A stretch of 64,000 nt of DNA from JANRIG01 sp033765235 (GTDB lineage Bacteria > Bacteroidota > Bacteroidia > Cytophagales > UBA9547): the NCBI GenBank assembly GCA_033765235.1, contig JANRIG010000022.1:137510-201509 (forward strand), written 5' to 3'. Made by a program: the position numbers and the translations under genes. Position 1 is the stretch's first letter. Each line of letters starts with the position of its first letter. Shown here one piece after another: positions 48,101-52,579 of this stretch. The notes under the pieces are model-generated. The model had not been told where the DNA came from and searched no databases. It saw only the letters and a program-made list of their open reading frames with translations.

Positions 48101-49716
48101 CTACTGTAAACATATCAGGTAGTGTGATGAATACGGGCAATGTAGTGATAAACGAGGAAGTGAAGTTTGCTTCTGTATCTGCACAAACTATAGGAGGCAC
48201 GGGAGATATAACATTGAGTGATGTCAAAAATATGAATACAAGTACTGATGGTGTAATAGTACAAAGTGCCATAGAAATACAAGGGAATATTGAAAACAAC
48301 GGCAAATTAGATTTTGCCAATACACTTACACTCACAGGTGCCTCACAAACTGTGAGTGGGACAGCCGAAATATCAGTGAATAATGTAGCAATAGCCAATA
48401 CTGGAAGTGTAACCTTGCGCACCAATACACGAGTGAGGGGTAATTTTGTAAACAACTCACAGGTAGGAGGCTTACAAGCATTGCCCGGCGCAGTGGTGAG
48501 TATGGAAGGCACAAGCACCCAAACCATAGGTGGCAGCACACCTACCACTTTTGGCGGACTTAATATAAGCAATGCTGCAGGGGTGGAAGTGTCGCACTCA
48601 TTGGTCACACACAATCTTACCATGGCAGGTGGTGTGGTAGATTTGCCTGCTTCTGAAAAAGTGACGGTTACCAACCCTGCCGCCAATGCTGTAGTGGCTA
48701 ATGATGGCAGCTTTGTAAATGGCACTATGACCCGTAGCGTAGAAAATAATGCAGGAAGCTATACATTCCCTGTGGGCACCAATGATGTGCAGACTATAGC
48801 CAAAATTGACATAAATACAACCTTGGCAGGGGTGAGCAATATCCAAGTTTCGTCAAAAGATACACTTCGTACTAATGCACTGTCTGCTGCTACACCTATA
48901 GTGGACAATGGCACAAGACTTGAGACCACATTGCCTGCTACTTGGAAAATAGAACCTAATGTGCAACCTGCCACAGGCACCTATAATGTGACCCTGGAAA
49001 TACCTGTAAACTCTGTGCCGGGTGCTGATACCTCGGGATTGGCAGTAGTGAAAAGACCAACTCCCGCAGCTGCATTTGTAACACAAGGTACCAAAGCGCC
49101 TACCACCACCAGAGGCAACTTTGTGCAAGTAAAACGAAACAATATAAGTTCATTCTCTGAGTTTGCCATAGCAGGGGAGTGTGCCAGGTTGGTGGCATCT
49201 ACACCCAAGCCTGTTATAACCAAAGTAAATAATGATACTCAGCTCGATGCAGGAGTGGCCTCCAAAGGGTATGACTGGAAATATAATGGCACCTCGCAAA
49301 GCAGCTATGCCACACAAGTGATAACACCCACAGCTTCAGGAGACTATAGTGTGAGAGTATTGGCCAATGGTTGTTTCTCATTGCCATCAGATCCTGTGAG
49401 CTTCACGGTAGCTACCGTACCCGGTCCACTCCCTACTGTGGATGGGCTCAATTTGTCAAAATCGTTTGACATACATCTGTATCCAAATCCTGCCAAAAAA
49501 TATGTAGTGTTAGAATTAATAAATGCAAAAGATGGTAAATATGTAGTAAGTTTTCACAATATCATAGGCAATGAAGTAATGATAAAAACTATATCAGCGG
49601 ATGGCGATGCGCATAAGTACGAGACCTTTGGCATAAGCGAGCTGAAACCGGGTATATATTTTGTAAAAGTGACTTATGGCAGCCAAGTAAAGGTACACAG
49701 GCTTGTGGTAGATTAA
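27103..49716 (+). CDS. Giant T9SS-secreted surface protein with FG-GAP, IPT/TIG, LamG and beta-solenoid modules
   Basis: One uninterrupted ORF of 7,537 codons, on the order of 0.75 MDa. Order: signal peptide (1-21); a concanavalin-like domain (about 25-235, LQLWLRADAGL); IPT-type domains; six blocks of seven FG-GAP repeats (about residues 540-3700), each separated by a pair of IPT domains; three more IPT domains around an unassigned insert; a LamG domain (about 4110-4335, GFTIEAMVKFN, WYHVAVSYDG, IDEVRVWNFAR); about 24 IPT domains (4340-6315); a region with repeated GNFVNNG-like turns (about 6420-7350) like a beta-solenoid; an Ig-like domain; and a C-terminal sorting domain (about 7455-7537, YPNPAKKYVVLEL). 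The FG-GAP loops carry DxDGDGKPD calcium-binding motifs. Proteins with this composition are usually adhesins. It is monocistronic and faces a convergent glycosyltransferase gene. Confidence 0.92.
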   Translation: MKSKISLLIFSTLLLTYSLTAQIPTTNLQLWLRADAGLTTTAGNAINSGWTDQSPNGLVLSRSGNPILMGNAINGRPAVRFINGQSFTTNNAAVTSLPNITYFVVCKFGMASTEVFNKSNQYGLYAQSNNSARFFTNSIYNNELQYNVSSVVGVYNIYRGRYDLSQITGAANTTVSSPVNLSSAIPTGSTLYVGGGWNFWFDNGELAELIIYNTALNASDIDAVYAYLSAKYNIGFSPNAPSITNFGTKEATFEPLFLGTKVAASGFGSTGDVVTVIGNNFSSVTGVTLNNLAMTSYTVNSNNMLSFSLPDGLANVGKDFTGRIRLINSFGTGMSAQDLQVIYTNFTPSSTFNAVSGGKFSIAGTDVYQISAVSVGGVSASFAFESASNIIKVNISTTLGLGNKTIHVSQNTYLGNFVYDLGFPVNVVSTIPSPFIANINPTHGDIGSTLIINGVNFGVGGHDNVVQFGSVRVLPFYGNITSAHIFVPTGISHSPINLVNLNSGLSTKYYKPFITTFAGGANISSGTFAPPVFPSASYTSYQVKFADLNNDGKPEVITPYYNSSYITINVNAANNTITAANFSSTFTVNCGNNPYDMEIADIDNDGRLDIILANYSSSFITILKNNYISGTLQASNFSTINVASANNFYGIAVGDIDMDGKQDLVGARATDNNIYVYKNNFTIGTTITASSFGSAVIFGIGAGTTPYDVDLTDLNNDGKPELVSANNNQASLSIFENIATLGVINSSSFSTPFTAPLASGSVSVNAADFDGDGKTDLVATNYSSASVSVIRNKHISGALAAAQFNTRVDFAAGTTPYKLAVGDLNGDGKVDIAVSNFGSNTISLFANNAVPGTITSASFASKIDYSVPNSPTAAAIADLDGDGKPDVACATYYGFNIAIFRNLITPPPVITSFAPASGLPLSNVTIFGSNFSNVAQIALGTTLGSNILANEANYIVAKIPAFSSTNFITLTNGSGSSATSTSVFSITGATPLPVITSVSPINTTLGGTVIIQGSGFEVVPELNLVWFGATRMPVLSSSATQMVVSVIGGGSVSVINYQNGFGLNTQWKLPFAYTFANGNFVPSSFTNNATFATSSQPYNILAADFDGDGKPDIMATAYNASTNQISIAKNNAINNTITGSTFAAPFVLQGYTWYCFQSSVGDLDGDGKLDIVIPNTNTNYFTIYKNISSPGTLTASSFGSRIDINVTAGYSSYGSAIADIDNDGNNDVIFTSNNSNRIFIYRNLGTGNINNTLQYSADFATGTNPSTVKITDVDGDGKKDIVIGYTSSAYVSVYRNVSTSGTITSASFAPRVDLPTANACYSIAIADINSDGKPEILAANYTGNFIHLFQNNNMPGTVTSAMFARVDLPTNAGSNPYDINAGDLDGDGKPEIIMGGTGNTLIAVYKNNYLSGNILAANFTKSDIPNLTSAYGIEVADLDLDGKLEILAANGANNVKIYKNQIGNGLVPTITGFSPASGTALVTWVTVTGFGFTSISGVAIASVPSPQYTVINANTLIFKVPNATITGKISIANQFGTLGISATDFTVTGLAPLPVITSFTPSKGYAAMEVSILGSGFDNIALNNVVHFGGAKATITGASANLLQALAPWGATFDKIRVTNLLTNFSGESTMPFVTTFAGPRTITSATFAPKVDLPSASNVYATYIADIDGDGKNDLLAANYNLNTFSIFRNTGTGINFSNQFAPKVDFTTGSTAYKITVADLDGDGKNDIIVPNYSSNTISVFRNLSNPGSIFLSNKVDFSVGSNPVAVEAADIDSDGLLDLVIANYNVNYFTIYKNTGITGTITSTSFGARQDIVNDYYAYAIAIGDLDRDGKPDIATTTQNTNIISIYRNLSTQGAITLAPRLPLTSQFYPWDLKFADLDYDNILDMVASNPTYGTVSVFRNTGLVGTITSASFAARVDFNTLASNNYLALADIDGDGRVDISNSGFQSPNYFISVLRNVSTGAGINTGSFATNIPYIVGTQNPYIYALGDLNNDSKPDLAVPQYGGATISLLKNLSSSEPTVTGFNPSSGQAGIIFITITGAGFATASHIRINTTSGSNINIINDNFIIARLPINATTGAVAVLNGFGLAGTVAGIFTVTAPFPYPSISGIVPAKGEKNATVTVIGANFGSNIGFNNLWFGASQATITGANANEIVANVPNAATYDRPTLLNTETSLFTYYNTPYITTFAGSNSILGASFASETGILGGISNPYFSVVKDLDGDGKPEVVTANYGSNTITISRNVTINNTITSSSFVNSNITNPFSNPIGLAVGDIDNDGKPDIIVTNSNNSSISIYKNNFNSGTISSANFSSAITLPVENDPRCIAIGDLDKDGYNDLVVGNFFSNSLSIFKNRGQQGNISINSFEPAFNINITNRPNSVAIGDLDADTKPDIVVGMQTGLIVIIKNNSQQGTLNSSSFEAPINQATTYTTFNIAIGDINDDGKPEIIGGSTSAFATILQNTTINNTITGTSFSNIVYLNTSGSTYNCIALGDFNGDGKVDIAGTAYSGTNRMYVFQNNLTTSTITAAAFGPRVDYAISSNPIGINVSDLDGDAKPDVIVTSYNNNRLSIYKNLIVAPPTITGMTPLTGTAGITVVSVSGGGFANVNVVGLGNSAGASFTILGNNNMLVKVPPTATIGALTVNTNLGGLAYSNEIFTVTGAFPYPSITGVSPLFASSGETISVFGTNFDATLSNNRLYFGAVKAMPNFASPNLLTALLPPGATHDNVRYMNDATMLQSASARMVSPTFTGMNTITGATYAAAVNHANFTSGNYKVLLGDVDGDGKVDAVTNTYTNNNISIFRNISSAGTWTGTSLATRIDISIAGAYYMWEMELEDIDMDGKLDIIFVDGNGARIGILKNNSSPGSLSAASFSAPVFYTGTPNPYALEVADFDNDGLVDIAAMNGGGITGLYIYKNLGITGTITSASFAPAITIPTSYSYAYELQAADFDYDGRLDMVAANYGNNGFTIFKNIAQAGVISFVGYTYNTGYQAISCRVGDIDKDGRADIALSNNTSTLAQVYKNNSLGGTLSGSSFSLGGTFTAGSGGYGVELFDLDGDSWLDMVIANYSSNNISIFRNNRVAGTINGTSFSPKVDYATSSGPSYPRAADMDLDGKPDIIIPYIGAAQLTVFRNALVEIPTVTGFTPTSGTPLSIISITGASLGTVNNVYIGGAVTNIITSLGANALLARVPVNAATGLVVVSNTQGSTSTAPGIFTVIPIQYPTITGIAPLAETAGNIIQIFGNNFSTLSGSNILGIGAVNATVTGATATQLTATIPMSADYKAITLLNNESGFRASYTIPLRLIFPSSGTILGSSMAPKVDYIGLSQPYYTTQKDLNGDGKPEILTANYGSNYVTIFNNQSINGTITGSSFSSFNILPGFNNPLFMAAEDLDNDSKPDLAVVDYFGNRIAIYKNIHTGGALSAASFSGPIYFATASRPYTLAIADFDYDGFNDIAVANNTGFNVSVFKNNITPGVINASTFAPKVDFTVATAPIEITAADIDNDGRIDIVTSNDGTPAVSILKNITNRGIINSGSFATHVSPATAYGGYGLGIGDLNNDGKLEIVAASSSSSFVMVFQNNTSGNTITGTSFVITNIAAPIYGYRSVKIADLDGDGKNEMVVPTTNPLVSVYRNITTGLGINTGSFSPAVTYTTGNYPWGLSLGDLDGDGKPEIVTANYSSNSISILKNLQSNSNLPTINNFVPASARRGKSFTITGTNFIGVSTVQLGGVSVPYTVLNVNNIVATLPGTAITGSVYISAFGGNVTSASNFVVDLTPAPSITGINPTSVLQGGVVTITGTELEFLLNPITISGITINNYQYNPSLGRIIATVPGYAVSGDIRLATSFGGISAIGSSSYLNVTPMLKPSFGYTIPAPIWDNGSGVTYNASGTVVTRTLPGADFGANIRTINMPKSNGISISLKQGISTNILNFGIAEMGNFGAPDYQAVIDGSNVMAVRLAVVLANNITSVSPDDLFTVRLSPSGIASILKNGVTVYTFATSAAAASYSATLGIYQQGDSFHSITVNNEVEFSQNSAFPGTVVSVFGNNFVSVSGVAVSGVNSTFNVQSSTLLLITVPSVITGKVTVTNYSGSTQSATNLQVLTPTSPNFGQMLVMDGADNQIAVPHDIAINFTNGFTIEAMVKFNQITRTTDGYDWQAIFTKSAYSQAYGLMLQTEGSKLLRFYLNGCTPSTVTYDWSSNLLPNIWYHVAVSYDGVRAKIYIDGVEVLNTPVSGNVSTNTNSLIFGASPGNGPYPLDGNIDEVRVWNFARSISGINANRCDEIFGNEPGLVAYYRFNEINTSVTALDHSPSRLLGNLNNFTLPSQRVASTALCYAPATITAFNPTSGNAGSTYINITGTGFTAVTQVAINNVNLPYTVLGVNNIVAFIPISVTSGFVVVRNNVFNTTSTGIFTVIPQYPVISNISPSSQREGRGVTLAGLNFAGVTQVKAGGNVNAPFAIFNTTLLGFTVPGGALTGPVTVTNFSGIGESSTFTVLPTPAPSVTGVSPAYAVIGNQIIATVQEIEFLQGPITFGGITIGVFTNTGSALIFNVPFGANSGDIRIKTLYGGISQTSAGTYLTVLPPPIISDFGNIIAAMGKSASGGCGSAGDIITILGNNFAPGLTDVYINNFNSINPTVTSSNLIYARVPDLVGSPGQNITGKIKVQTPAGQIQSVPNLTGIFCASSPTTTIGLAIGAGFEIEGNDLLNINGVTVAGANATFNYLSGSLNVVVPNGANTGNISVTLRQSSYYFTFPFSFYIYPRPTISGIMPLPAAEGSTISIVGSALDSVTGVAFVGATQTIVSNINTNLVTLSVPDGVQNGFITLYAGGGSALSPVQFLVAPTITGLTPVANGVGKPVYITGKSLNGITQILFNGTNGSIVSKTNTNITVNVPSGATTGNLWAIAPMYTSPGIFFTVLPQPMITNIAPGSGPAGTIISVIGENFTMAGTNQVTFNGGSTVNATLSGTNVLLVEVPATALTGYISVNNNGGSATSAIQFAVSPSLTGLFTPSIAGAGAIVTIFGKNLSNPNLVRFNGFISTNFSSISSTAVRAAVPVLAGSGAVLVDVTTDGGQSNGVVYTILGAPTIASATPGSGIAGTVVTLTGTNYLTNNIVYVNNAFAPSTFVSSTKVLVTVPGNVSVGIGNIQLQNQGNVNLPDPANYTNSPGSFSAIPHIGTITGGSPLFTILTQARQGDAIRLTGTNYLSGAQVFFNGLVANAYSVSSNQLYVVVPTGAASGNVTVRTSGGTSSPVTFNIIPPPSITSFNPTSGVAGTWVTITGVEFNAVTNVTFGSVSSVGYTVVNSNTLVASVPGTTGKGKISISAAGGVAQSSLDFVPTPVITSINYTEAPINSYINIAGTNLHNATDVKINGVEVVTYSNFGTSVSILVPNNATSGYITLTSEGGNAISPYTFTVSTITSINPTSGIAGSLVTVSGIGLSSVTSYNFDGATSFNIVQNMGNMLIVSVPGTAEVGSIRLNFPNSGQTSSSQIFNPSPVITSISPYTHGTSQFINLTGTNLREVIHAEFNGVPSSNLGSASGSNRNNVQVPANALSGIISVTVSGGGTASSPLSFTVISISGVFPAVTLGGSEITITGANLDSPTAVTIGGTTVAGINAGSTSSMLITTVPSSISSAQIIVYKGGGYNDSYSINLPNATITSVNPTVAGYGSILTINGFHFTNARNVWLYNASHSPFSNALNYQVINSNLILATVTSNAVTGNVRVQAQNNNITTGGQLIVLPPTLNPLPHPEVLPAGQSVVLNGNNLTSPATLSVGGAAVTISSYGENSITFTMPTTTGSNMVTVQNAAGLSSVTFSLFSITSLSTTAGVAGSIVSISGTSMSSISGVRFNGVSATYAIISDNQIIAYVPDNAGNGLVSVQAGSYSINASPIFNPIPVITGYYVYNGLDASTAISGSRVSLTGTNLNNVNSVILGGGSSAYVSFIGCTGLCCTGNASTSIFPLCAPSNAQSGTILASNGLYTASFGGFNFVGPPVSISGVVSQPGATVTIFGAMLNTVTAVSFGGVPADFFTQFGNTIVANISFNSTISGSVSVLTRGGNVTSAYTAPPIITSFNKIQGAIGIDVRVNGLNLSGISQVVFNGITASGTNFGSYITVNVPAGATTGYVNISNAAGTAISPDVFSVIPMPSIVGFNPSQGGEGTLVLIDGFNLENINAVSFANGSQSASITGVSATQISVIAPNNVNTGKIVISNTFYYPGTIQSSADFVAAPEISSVINISNNNAPYIGKAGEIIRINGINYTNPSYVSFNGVMANTAYNSNSQLTATVPSGATSGIISITTSGGNVSSTANFDIVDMVNVQVSAPNSCAGANYQVLYTVTGLFPSDNIFYVDIMNGGSVVSSNVASRNSNTSSIIYSILPGSLIGTYQVRVRSASISTGYQLISANSNSFGITNVNGWLGGDTGGADNWNIAANWGCNMQPTSGSYVVIPSVAPSGVMPVIYGSASAGSIFVNGGGSVNLTTSGLLTLHGGLTLPGTYGLVCAPNSFVFVNAIATFWTSINHVEVGNLNINNGNFIKLESPLKVKGSLVNNSTNQNGTNAKGLNTNGFAVTVEGTAFQAVGTPNATTTFDELYLNNNVTGAGVALAGAVQVKCKFVNMGIFYANGFLTEFINSPCTPIVQGTSNTEFHDIAISNTVTAVSIQSKVKVRGNFVNQSSARGVVMTPTAGIEFSGNAVAQTIEANGQTLQYNDLVVNNPMGVSLTTTFGNNLIVSGNFVNNGVFTDPSNTLSFTGSNTSISGTGIFNLNNIELTSAAGISVVAPVNVKGNIKVRGNFKATGQTLTMNATGSQTIESVNNIVVSLAGLNIAATSTVTSTAPLAVSGHLQTDGNTVLTVVDFVGTSPQIISGAGNITIGGLNNNGMTTLGIATSIEVTGNVINNAPLEAQAGTAITFAGTNQTIGGAVEPVLNNVSIAPASTVTLTRSIRTRGNFNPTGTFVPNNQTVTFAASGSQNVESTHVVSFAGIQIESTSSLTINTTVNISGSVMNTGNVVINEEVKFASVSAQTIGGTGDITLSDVKNMNTSTDGVIVQSAIEIQGNIENNGKLDFANTLTLTGASQTVSGTAEISVNNVAIANTGSVTLRTNTRVRGNFVNNSQVGGLQALPGAVVSMEGTSTQTIGGSTPTTFGGLNISNAAGVEVSHSLVTHNLTMAGGVVDLPASEKVTVTNPAANAVVANDGSFVNGTMTRSVENNAGSYTFPVGTNDVQTIAKIDINTTLAGVSNIQVSSKDTLRTNALSAATPIVDNGTRLETTLPATWKIEPNVQPATGTYNVTLEIPVNSVPGADTSGLAVVKRPTPAAAFVTQGTKAPTTTRGNFVQVKRNNISSFSEFAIAGECARLVASTPKPVITKVNNDTQLDAGVASKGYDWKYNGTSQSSYATQVITPTASGDYSVRVLANGCFSLPSDPVSFTVATVPGPLPTVDGLNLSKSFDIHLYPNPAKKYVVLELINAKDGKYVVSFHNIIGNEVMIKTISADGDAHKYETFGISELKPGIYFVKVTYGSQVKVHRLVVD
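28140..38205 (+). repeat. Six super-repeats of ~1.68 kb inside the giant gene, seven FG-GAP blades each
   Basis: The first conserved IPT codon of successive units (T/V-I-T-x-F) falls at 29827, 31507, 33172, 34852, 36532 and 38206: spacings of 1680, 1665, 1680, 1680 and 1674 bases, or 555-560 residues. Each of the six blocks contains exactly seven D-x-D/N-x-D-G-type loops (for example ADLDGDGKNDI, GDINDDGKPEI, ADMDLDGKPDI), 42 in all, spaced about 55 residues. Seven FG-GAP repeats are what one integrin-type beta-propeller needs, so six propellers in a row are inferred. The units have diverged in sequence but keep their length. Confidence 0.85.
40120..46055 (+). repeat. Array of about 24 IPT/TIG domains
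   Basis: Successive domains of 75-95 residues open with the pattern P-x-I-T-x-x-x-P-x-x-G and a following x-V-T-I-x-G-x-x-[FL], for example PSITSFNPTSGVAG and PVITSISPYTHG. I count about 24 between the LamG domain and the solenoid region; individual boundaries are approximate. The domains differ from one another, so this is an old array rather than a recent amplification. It would act as a long rod. Confidence 0.75.
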
Positions 49717-49774
49717 TGCTTATATAAGTTAGGTAAGATTAGGATAAAAAGCCATGGCTTGAAAGCATTGAGAA

Positions 49775-50557
49775 CTATTTTATATCTTTAGTAGTATGCC
49801 TAAGCAACATATAATATAGGTATACATACTTTACAAACCGCGAATATGAGCTGCCCAAGGCAATAATGAGGCCTTTGATACCGTCTAAAAAACCTAATTT
49901 TAAAAAATAATATTTGATAAAGGCAGCAGTGGGGCTGGCAAGCATCATGAATACATTGAACCTTTTTTTGCGTTGGATAAGAGCTTTGGCACCATCGAGC
50001 CCATATTTATTAAGTTTATCAAAATATTGAAATACATTTTGATAGCTGTAGTGAATAATATCAGCTTTGAGAGTACCTAACTTGCCTTGCGGACACTCCA
50101 CATGCTCGTGCAGAGCCATGTTGTTAAAATCTACATAATTTTTGTTGAACAGCCTAGTGACATATCCCGGATACCAATCGCTATAGCGCACCCACTCACC
50201 CATAAAGTAAGTTTTGCGTGGCATTTGGTATGCAAACATTTTGGTTTCGGAAAGTGGCAAAGCCATGATTTCTTTTTTGAGCTCAAAGGGTATCTCTTCA
50301 TCAGCATCTACCCATAGTATCCAATCATTTGAAGTTTGCGACAGTGCATATTTTTTGCTGCCCGCAAATCCCATCCACTCTATATTAAAAATTTTTATTT
50401 TATGATATTTTTGTGCAATTTGCAATGTTTCGTCTGTGCTACCGGTGTCTACTAATATTATTTCATCTGCCCAAGATATAGATTCTAAGCATTTTGCAAT
50501 GTTTTTTTCTTCATTTAAGGTAATGATTATTACAGATATTTTTTGTCGGTCGTACAT
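49775..50557 (-). CDS. Family 2 glycosyltransferase, LPS-core type (WaaE-like)
   Basis: 260-residue GT-A fold glycosyltransferase. The N-terminus has SVIIITLNEEKNIAKCLES (residues 9-27), then ADEIILVDTGSTDET (about 30-44) and the metal-binding WVDADEE (about residues 82-88). The overall pattern (LNEExNI, VDTGSTDxT, AxxxxKKxAL) matches the WaaE/KdtX group that adds glucose to the LPS inner core, though donor and acceptor cannot be told here. The C-terminal helix is weakly hydrophobic and may associate with the inner membrane. It is convergent with the giant gene (58 bp) and divergent from the MORN-repeat gene, with only 12 bases between the two start codons. Confidence 0.83.
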   Translation of the reverse strand: MYDRQKISVIIITLNEEKNIAKCLESISWADEIILVDTGSTDETLQIAQKYHKIKIFNIEWMGFAGSKKYALSQTSNDWILWVDADEEIPFELKKEIMALPLSETKMFAYQMPRKTYFMGEWVRYSDWYPGYVTRLFNKNYVDFNNMALHEHVECPQGKLGTLKADIIHYSYQNVFQYFDKLNKYGLDGAKALIQRKKRFNVFMMLASPTAAFIKYYFLKLGFLDGIKGLIIALGSSYSRFVKYVYLYYMLLRHTTKDIK

Positions 50558-50569
50558 TTAGCAAATAAT

Positions 50570-52522
50570 ATGAAAATAAAAGCAGCAAATAAATTAAACA
50601 TTATCATTTATACGTTACTTTTTTATGTTTGTGTTACATATAATACATGTTTTTCGCAATCATACACCGAGTATTATGATACACTTTCGTTGCAAATAAA
50701 AACACAAGGCACAGTATTAGCAGGCAAAAGGTCAGGAAAATGGACATATTATTATCAGTCTGGCATTGTGAAGTCTGTGATAGAATATAAAAATGATAGT
50801 GTAAACGGTGCATGGAATGATTACTATGAAGATGGTACCCCTAAGTTGCTCAGCACGTACAAAAATGATATGCTCAACGGAATATGGGAAGAATATTTTC
50901 CTGCCGGAATAATAAAATCAACGGCAAATTACGAATCAGGAATGCTAAGTGGCACAGCTACAGTGTATTATGAAACAGGCATCATAAAAAGCATTGAAAA
51001 CTATAAAAACAACTATATACACGGTCCTGTAAAATACTACTATGAAAACGGCAACACCAAATCAGAATCTATATTTGACATGGGGTATGAAACCGGGCTA
51101 AGAAATGAATACTATTATACAGGCAAATTGATGAGCTCAGGATTGCTAAACCATGGCAAGCAGGAAGGTAATTGGAAGTATTATTACGACACAGGTATAT
51201 TGAGGTCTGAAAAAAACTTTGAAAACGATAAACTAAAGGGTATAAGCAAATTTTATCACCCCAATGGCAAAATCAGGCAAACAGAAATGCGCGACTCATC
51301 AAGGTTGTGGGAAGTATCTGATTATTATAACGAAAAAGGCAAAAAATTGCCCAAAGGCACATTGACCAAAGGATTTGGCACACGCTACACCTACCATGCA
51401 AATGGCTCAAAATCCGGCGAATATATATACAAAGAGGGTCTTATGCACGGGGAAGCTACCACATATTATGAAACAGGCAAAAAGCAAACAGAAATAAAAT
51501 ATGAACTAGGCAAAATTATAGGCACCAAATATGAATATTACCCAAACGGGTACTTTAAATCTATAACCAACTATGCAGATGGATTGGAACAGGGCGAGTA
51601 TTTTGAGTTTTTTGAGACTGGCCCCATCAGTGTGCAGGGTTATTTCAAGGCTGGTGCAGAGGATAGTTTGTGGAATGAATATTATGAAAACGGCACCCTT
51701 ATGTCTGAGGGCTACTATAAAGAAGGATATCAAAATGGAGAGTGGTATGAGTACTACAACAACGGTTCCATATCTGCCTACGGCAGCTATAAGACAGGTG
51801 TGCAACATGGGCGTTGGATGGAGTTTTACCGCGACACGGTACTATCATCGCTCGGCTACTATGAAAACGGCAAAAAAAGCGGCTATTGGTACGGATATTA
51901 TCCTCATGGTGATGTGCACATGCAAGGCGAGTTTAGAGACGGTGCCGAATGGGGACCTTGGCGATTATATCATGAAAATGGTGCCAACTATATGTCTGGC
52001 GACTACTTTTACGGCATGGAGCATGGGATGTGGAGAGAGTATGATACAGACAACCACCTCAAAGCATCGGGCCTATATATAAAAGGCCTGGAAGCAGGAC
52101 CTTGGATAAACTACAATGTAGTGGGTGACACTGTGCAGATAGAATATTGGGACAAAGGAAAATTGATGAATATATCCCCGTTTTATCTCGACAAAAAAAC
52201 AAAACTAAACCCGGGCACCCTAAAAAATGGCAACGGTACTCGCCTCACCTACCACACCAACAGAAAAATTGAAGCCTCAGGTACATTCAAAAACGGATAC
52301 CCACATGGTGTATGGAAATATTACTTTACCACAGGCATACTTTCTGCTCAGGGCATATTTATACAAGGCAAAAAAGAGGGCAAATGGATATATTACCACG
52401 AAAACGGCAAAACAGAATGCATAGCACGATACAAGCAAGACGATACCATAGGCCAATGGCTATACTATGATGAAGCCGGCAAATTATATGATGTGAAAAA
52501 CATGGAAGACGAAAATAAATAA
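50570..52522 (+). CDS. Secreted MORN-repeat-variant protein (YwqK-like), about 24 repeats
   Basis: 650 residues: a signal peptide (about 1-30, TCFSQS at the end), then tandem repeats of 24 residues with the consensus G-x-W-x-x-Y-Y-x-x-G-x-[IL]-x-S-x-x-x-Y-x-x-G-x-x-x. I count about 24, with two interruptions of similar wording (KLPKGTLTKGFGTRYTYH and KLNPGTLKNGNGTRLTYH) that split the array into roughly thirds. The family is often labelled YwqK antitoxin, but no toxin is present and the protein is exported, so that label should not be read as function. The ATG at 50570 is preferred to one at 50543, which would overlap the divergent glycosyltransferase and spoil the signal peptide. Confidence 0.82.
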   Translation: MKIKAANKLNIIIYTLLFYVCVTYNTCFSQSYTEYYDTLSLQIKTQGTVLAGKRSGKWTYYYQSGIVKSVIEYKNDSVNGAWNDYYEDGTPKLLSTYKNDMLNGIWEEYFPAGIIKSTANYESGMLSGTATVYYETGIIKSIENYKNNYIHGPVKYYYENGNTKSESIFDMGYETGLRNEYYYTGKLMSSGLLNHGKQEGNWKYYYDTGILRSEKNFENDKLKGISKFYHPNGKIRQTEMRDSSRLWEVSDYYNEKGKKLPKGTLTKGFGTRYTYHANGSKSGEYIYKEGLMHGEATTYYETGKKQTEIKYELGKIIGTKYEYYPNGYFKSITNYADGLEQGEYFEFFETGPISVQGYFKAGAEDSLWNEYYENGTLMSEGYYKEGYQNGEWYEYYNNGSISAYGSYKTGVQHGRWMEFYRDTVLSSLGYYENGKKSGYWYGYYPHGDVHMQGEFRDGAEWGPWRLYHENGANYMSGDYFYGMEHGMWREYDTDNHLKASGLYIKGLEAGPWINYNVVGDTVQIEYWDKGKLMNISPFYLDKKTKLNPGTLKNGNGTRLTYHTNRKIEASGTFKNGYPHGVWKYYFTTGILSAQGIFIQGKKEGKWIYYHENGKTECIARYKQDDTIGQWLYYDEAGKLYDVKNMEDENK

Positions 52523-52579
52523 CATCATTGAAAAATCCTCTCATATTATTGAATAATACCTTAATTTATATACCTTAAA

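Noticed and set aside
48042..48725. Long open frames on the minus strand inside the giant gene (for example 227 codons here, others at 41388-41963 and 43569-44090)
   Set aside because: They are shadows of the repetitive Thr/Val/Gly-rich codons of the + strand; they are hydrophobic, lack starts with context and show no family motif.
49749..49760. 12-bp palindrome AAGCCATGGCTT between two convergent genes
   Set aside because: Too short and lacking a loop to support a terminator or binding-site claim on its own.
50700..52470. Regular 72-bp periodicity that could suggest a CRISPR array
   Set aside because: The repeats are coding, in one frame, with the MORN-type protein consensus; there are no conserved repeats with unique spacers and no cas genes.
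50570..52522. Antitoxin role for the YwqK-like protein
   Set aside because: It has a signal peptide and no toxin next to it; the family label does not reflect shown function.
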